DNA of 55,753 nt, taken from NCBI RefSeq assembly GCF_001650405.1, contig NZ_LWCU01000018.1, positions 1-55,753 on the forward strand, in the 5' to 3' direction. A program made the position numbers and the translations under genes. The notes below the pieces were generated by a model. The model did no database searches, had not been told where the DNA came from, and saw only the letters and a list, made by a program, of their open reading frames with translations. Each line of letters begins with the position of its first letter. Position 1 is the first letter of the stretch. This DNA is from Microbacterium sp. H83 (GTDB lineage: Bacteria > Actinomycetota > Actinomycetes > Actinomycetales > Microbacteriaceae). Shown here in pieces: positions 53,838-55,753 of the stretch.

Positions 53838-53843
53838 TGACGG

Positions 53844-54308
53844 ATGCCGCTCCGCTCCGACTGGTCCTCGGCGACCTGCCCGATCGCCCGCTCCGCCGAC
53901 GTGCTCGCCGACCCCTGGGTGCTCCTGATCCTTCGCGAGCTGTTCTCGGGTCGCACGCGCTTCGACGAGCTCCGCGACGCGACCGGAGCAGCCGACTCCG
54001 TGCTCGCCCGCCGCCTCGCCTCGATGACGGATGCCGGACTCGTGGCGCGAGAAGACCGGGACTACCGGCTGACGGATGCCGGGCGGCAGACCCTTCCGAT
54101 CCTCCACGCCTACGCGCAGTTCTCCCGCACGACCGACCCCGACGGCCCGTGGGGCCTGACCGTCACGTGCGGACGGTGCGGCGAGGCGGCGGTATCCGTC
54201 GACTGGTGCGCCCGTTGCGCGGCCCGGCTCGACGCCGACACCACTCGGTGGTCGCGTCGCAGCATGGGCGGCGAGCCGTTCGCCCTCGTCGCCGGTGGCG
54301 CGGCGTGA
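53844..54308 (+). CDS. HxlR-family transcriptional regulator with C-terminal cysteine pairs
   Basis: A 154-aa regulator. The winged helix has HxlR signatures: CPIARSADVLADPWVLLILRELFSG (Cys12 near the start, in the position used by redox- or aldehyde-sensing members), RFDELRDATGAADSVLARRLASM and the wing EDRDYRLTDAGR. The C-terminal 50 residues add two C-x2-C pairs (CGRCGEA and CARCAAR), which suggest a zinc ribbon. AAGAAAG, part of the operator, may serve as a weak ribosome site. The stop overlaps the MFS start (GTGA), so it probably controls that transporter. Confidence 0.9.
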   Translation: MPLRSDWSSATCPIARSADVLADPWVLLILRELFSGRTRFDELRDATGAADSVLARRLASMTDAGLVAREDRDYRLTDAGRQTLPILHAYAQFSRTTDPDGPWGLTVTCGRCGEAAVSVDWCARCAARLDADTTRWSRRSMGGEPFALVAGGAA

Positions 54309-55726
54309 CCGCCGAATCGGTCGAGGAGCCGACGGGCGCCCCGGCACGGGAGTCGGCCGCACCGAGGCCGCGTCGCCGCCGCATCCACCCCGCCTGGATC
54401 GTCGCCCTCGTGGCGCTCATCGCCCTGATCGGCGCCGCCGGGTTCCGCGCGGCGCCCGGCGTGCTGATGCTCCCCCTGCAGGACGAGTTCGGCTGGACGA
54501 CCGCCGAGCTCTCGCTGGCGGTCACCGTCAACCTGCTGCTCTTCGGTCTGACGGCTCCGTTCGCGGCGGCCCTCATGCAGCGGTTCGGCATCCGCGCCGT
54601 CACGGTGACGGCGCTGTTCGTGATCGGCGCCGGCGCCGCGCTGAGCGTCTTCGTCGCGACGCCCGCACAGCTCATCCTCACGTGGGGCGTGCTGATCGGA
54701 CTCGGCACGGGATCGATGGCGCTCGTCTTCGCGGCCACCATCACCGACACCTGGTTCGCGACCAGACGCGGCCTCGTCTCGGGCGTGCTCACGGCCGGCA
54801 GTGCGACCGGACAGCTGATCTTCCTGCCGATCATCGCGGCGGCGGCCGAGGACGTCGGCTGGCGCGGCGCATCGCTCGTCATCGCGGGCGGGGCGCTCGC
54901 CGTGGTGCCGCTCGTCTGGATCTTCCTGCGCAACCGCCCGAGCGACCTCGGCATGCGCCGCTACGGCGAGACCGCGCCGAGCGCCGAGACCGCAGCGAGC
55001 GCCGAGACCGCGCCGAGCGCCGAGGCACCCGGCGCACCGGCATCCGTCGCGCCGGCCCAGCCCGTCACCGGCCGGCCCGAGCCCGTCGCACCGCGCGGCA
55101 GCGCCTGGGGAGCGGCGGCCCTCGCGCTCTCGACCCTGCGCGATGCCGCGCGCACCCGCACGTTCTGGGCGCTCGCGATCGGATTCGCGATCTGCGGCGC
55201 GACGACCAACGGCCTGATCGGCACGCATTTCATCCCCAGCGCCCACGACCACGGGATGCCGACGACCACCGCGGCCGGTCTGCTCGCCGTCGTCGGCGTC
55301 TTCGACATCGTCGGCACGGTCTTCTCGGGGTGGCTCACCGACCGTGTGAATCCCCGCATCCTGCTCGCCGCGTACTACGCGCTCCGCGGCGTCAGCCTGC
55401 TGTTCCTCCCCAGCCTGCTGTCGGCCGAGGTTCGGCCGAGCATCGTCGTGTTCATCGTCATCTACGGGCTCGACTGGGTCGCCACCGTGCCGCCGACGAT
55501 CGCGCTGTGCCGCGAGCTGTTCGGCCCGCGCGGTCCGCTCGTCTTCGGCTGGGTGTTCGCGTCGCACCAGATCGGCGCGGGCATCGCATCCGTGCTCGCG
55601 GGCCTCGTGCGCGACCACACCGGTCAGTACACGATCGCGTGGTTCGCCGCCGCCGGCCTGTGCGTGGTCGCCGCCCTGGTCAGCGCGACGATCCGTCGGC
55701 ATCCGACCTCGGTCGCGCCCGGCTGA
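54305..55726 (+). CDS. MFS transporter
   Basis: A 473-aa major facilitator with a 30-residue basic/proline-rich cytoplasmic N-terminus and 12 predicted helices. FRAAPGVLMLPLQDEFGWTTAELSLA opens the first half in the style of OFA/monocarboxylate-type facilitators (cited by its ends FRAAPGVLM and EFGWTTAELS). A central loop (about 220-270) holds SAETA repeats and Pro/Ala-rich sequence. The substrate is unknown. GTG 54305 overlaps the hxlR stop. The operon hxlR-MFS under one palindromic operator suggests substrate-induced export or uptake. Confidence 0.9.
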   Translation: MTAESVEEPTGAPARESAAPRPRRRRIHPAWIVALVALIALIGAAGFRAAPGVLMLPLQDEFGWTTAELSLAVTVNLLLFGLTAPFAAALMQRFGIRAVTVTALFVIGAGAALSVFVATPAQLILTWGVLIGLGTGSMALVFAATITDTWFATRRGLVSGVLTAGSATGQLIFLPIIAAAAEDVGWRGASLVIAGGALAVVPLVWIFLRNRPSDLGMRRYGETAPSAETAASAETAPSAEAPGAPASVAPAQPVTGRPEPVAPRGSAWGAAALALSTLRDAARTRTFWALAIGFAICGATTNGLIGTHFIPSAHDHGMPTTTAAGLLAVVGVFDIVGTVFSGWLTDRVNPRILLAAYYALRGVSLLFLPSLLSAEVRPSIVVFIVIYGLDWVATVPPTIALCRELFGPRGPLVFGWVFASHQIGAGIASVLAGLVRDHTGQYTIAWFAAAGLCVVAALVSATIRRHPTSVAPG

Positions 55727-55753
55727 CTCCCGCCGCAGCCCGACCCCCTCGTC

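Overview
The window is high-GC DNA with near-complete GC bias at third codon positions, frequent GTG starts and many 4-bp ATGA/GTGA overlaps. It carries actinobacterial marker families: DUF3073, HtaA haem-binding domains, iron boxes of the DtxR/IdeR type, an Rv2578c-type radical SAM protein and a TipA-like MerR regulator. I infer an actinomycete of the Microbacteriaceae, probably Microbacterium-like. That placement rests on gene content and sequence style, not on a database search. No rRNA, tRNA, CRISPR array, insertion sequence or prophage was seen. The window looks like chromosomal core and near-core genes broken by unusual intergenic repeats.

Layout. 1-4.9 kb: start of an unidentified gene, a tandem TetR-TetR regulator, RecQ, a small GNAT protein and pirin. 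5.0-8.1 kb: a large secreted subtilase. 8.2-13.7 kb: an energy-coupling-factor (ECF) transporter locus with two different membrane S-like proteins, a fused double ATPase, a T component and a siderophore-interacting flavin reductase, with a DtxR-type iron box before the ATPase gene. It runs into a 180-bp tandem repeat array. 13.6-18.7 kb: acyl-CoA dehydrogenase, VanY-type carboxypeptidase, an intein-interrupted radical SAM protein and YaeQ. 18.9-27.2 kb: a DEAD-box helicase with a long Arg/Asp-rich N-terminus, aldose epimerase, a TetR/RND efflux operon and a CrcB fluoride channel pair. 27.3-36.1 kb: FAD/Rieske oxidoreductase, nitroreductase, TipA-like regulator, glycogen phosphorylase, DUF4097-PadR operon, universal stress protein and DUF3073. 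36.3-43.4 kb: purM-purF-MFS operon, a cNMP/thioredoxin-reductase-like fusion with a UBP zinc-finger protein, and small unknowns. 43.5-50.6 kb: a haem uptake locus, with a 1298-aa HtaA surface protein divergent from hmuTUV and two iron boxes between them. 50.7-55.7 kb: sterol-carrier-like protein, NUDIX CoA pyrophosphatase, purD, an intergenic repeat cluster and an HxlR-MFS pair.

How the parts fit. Two loci 35 kb apart (ECF plus siderophore-interacting reductase; HtaA plus HmuTUV) both carry close matches to the DtxR/IdeR box and probably form one iron-starvation response. Purine synthesis genes are split by the haem locus. Several regulators sit next to clear palindromic operators: TetR-RND, PadR, TipA-like MerR and HxlR. 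Twelve genes have a TANNNT -10 hexamer ending 6 or 7 nt before the start codon, which predicts widespread leaderless transcription. The most unusual material is (i) the iron-boxed ECF transporter, (ii) the intein whose Cys1 occupies the third cysteine position of a radical SAM cluster motif, and (iii) several families of intergenic palindromes with conserved tips, one of which has run into the coding sequence of an ECF S-component gene.
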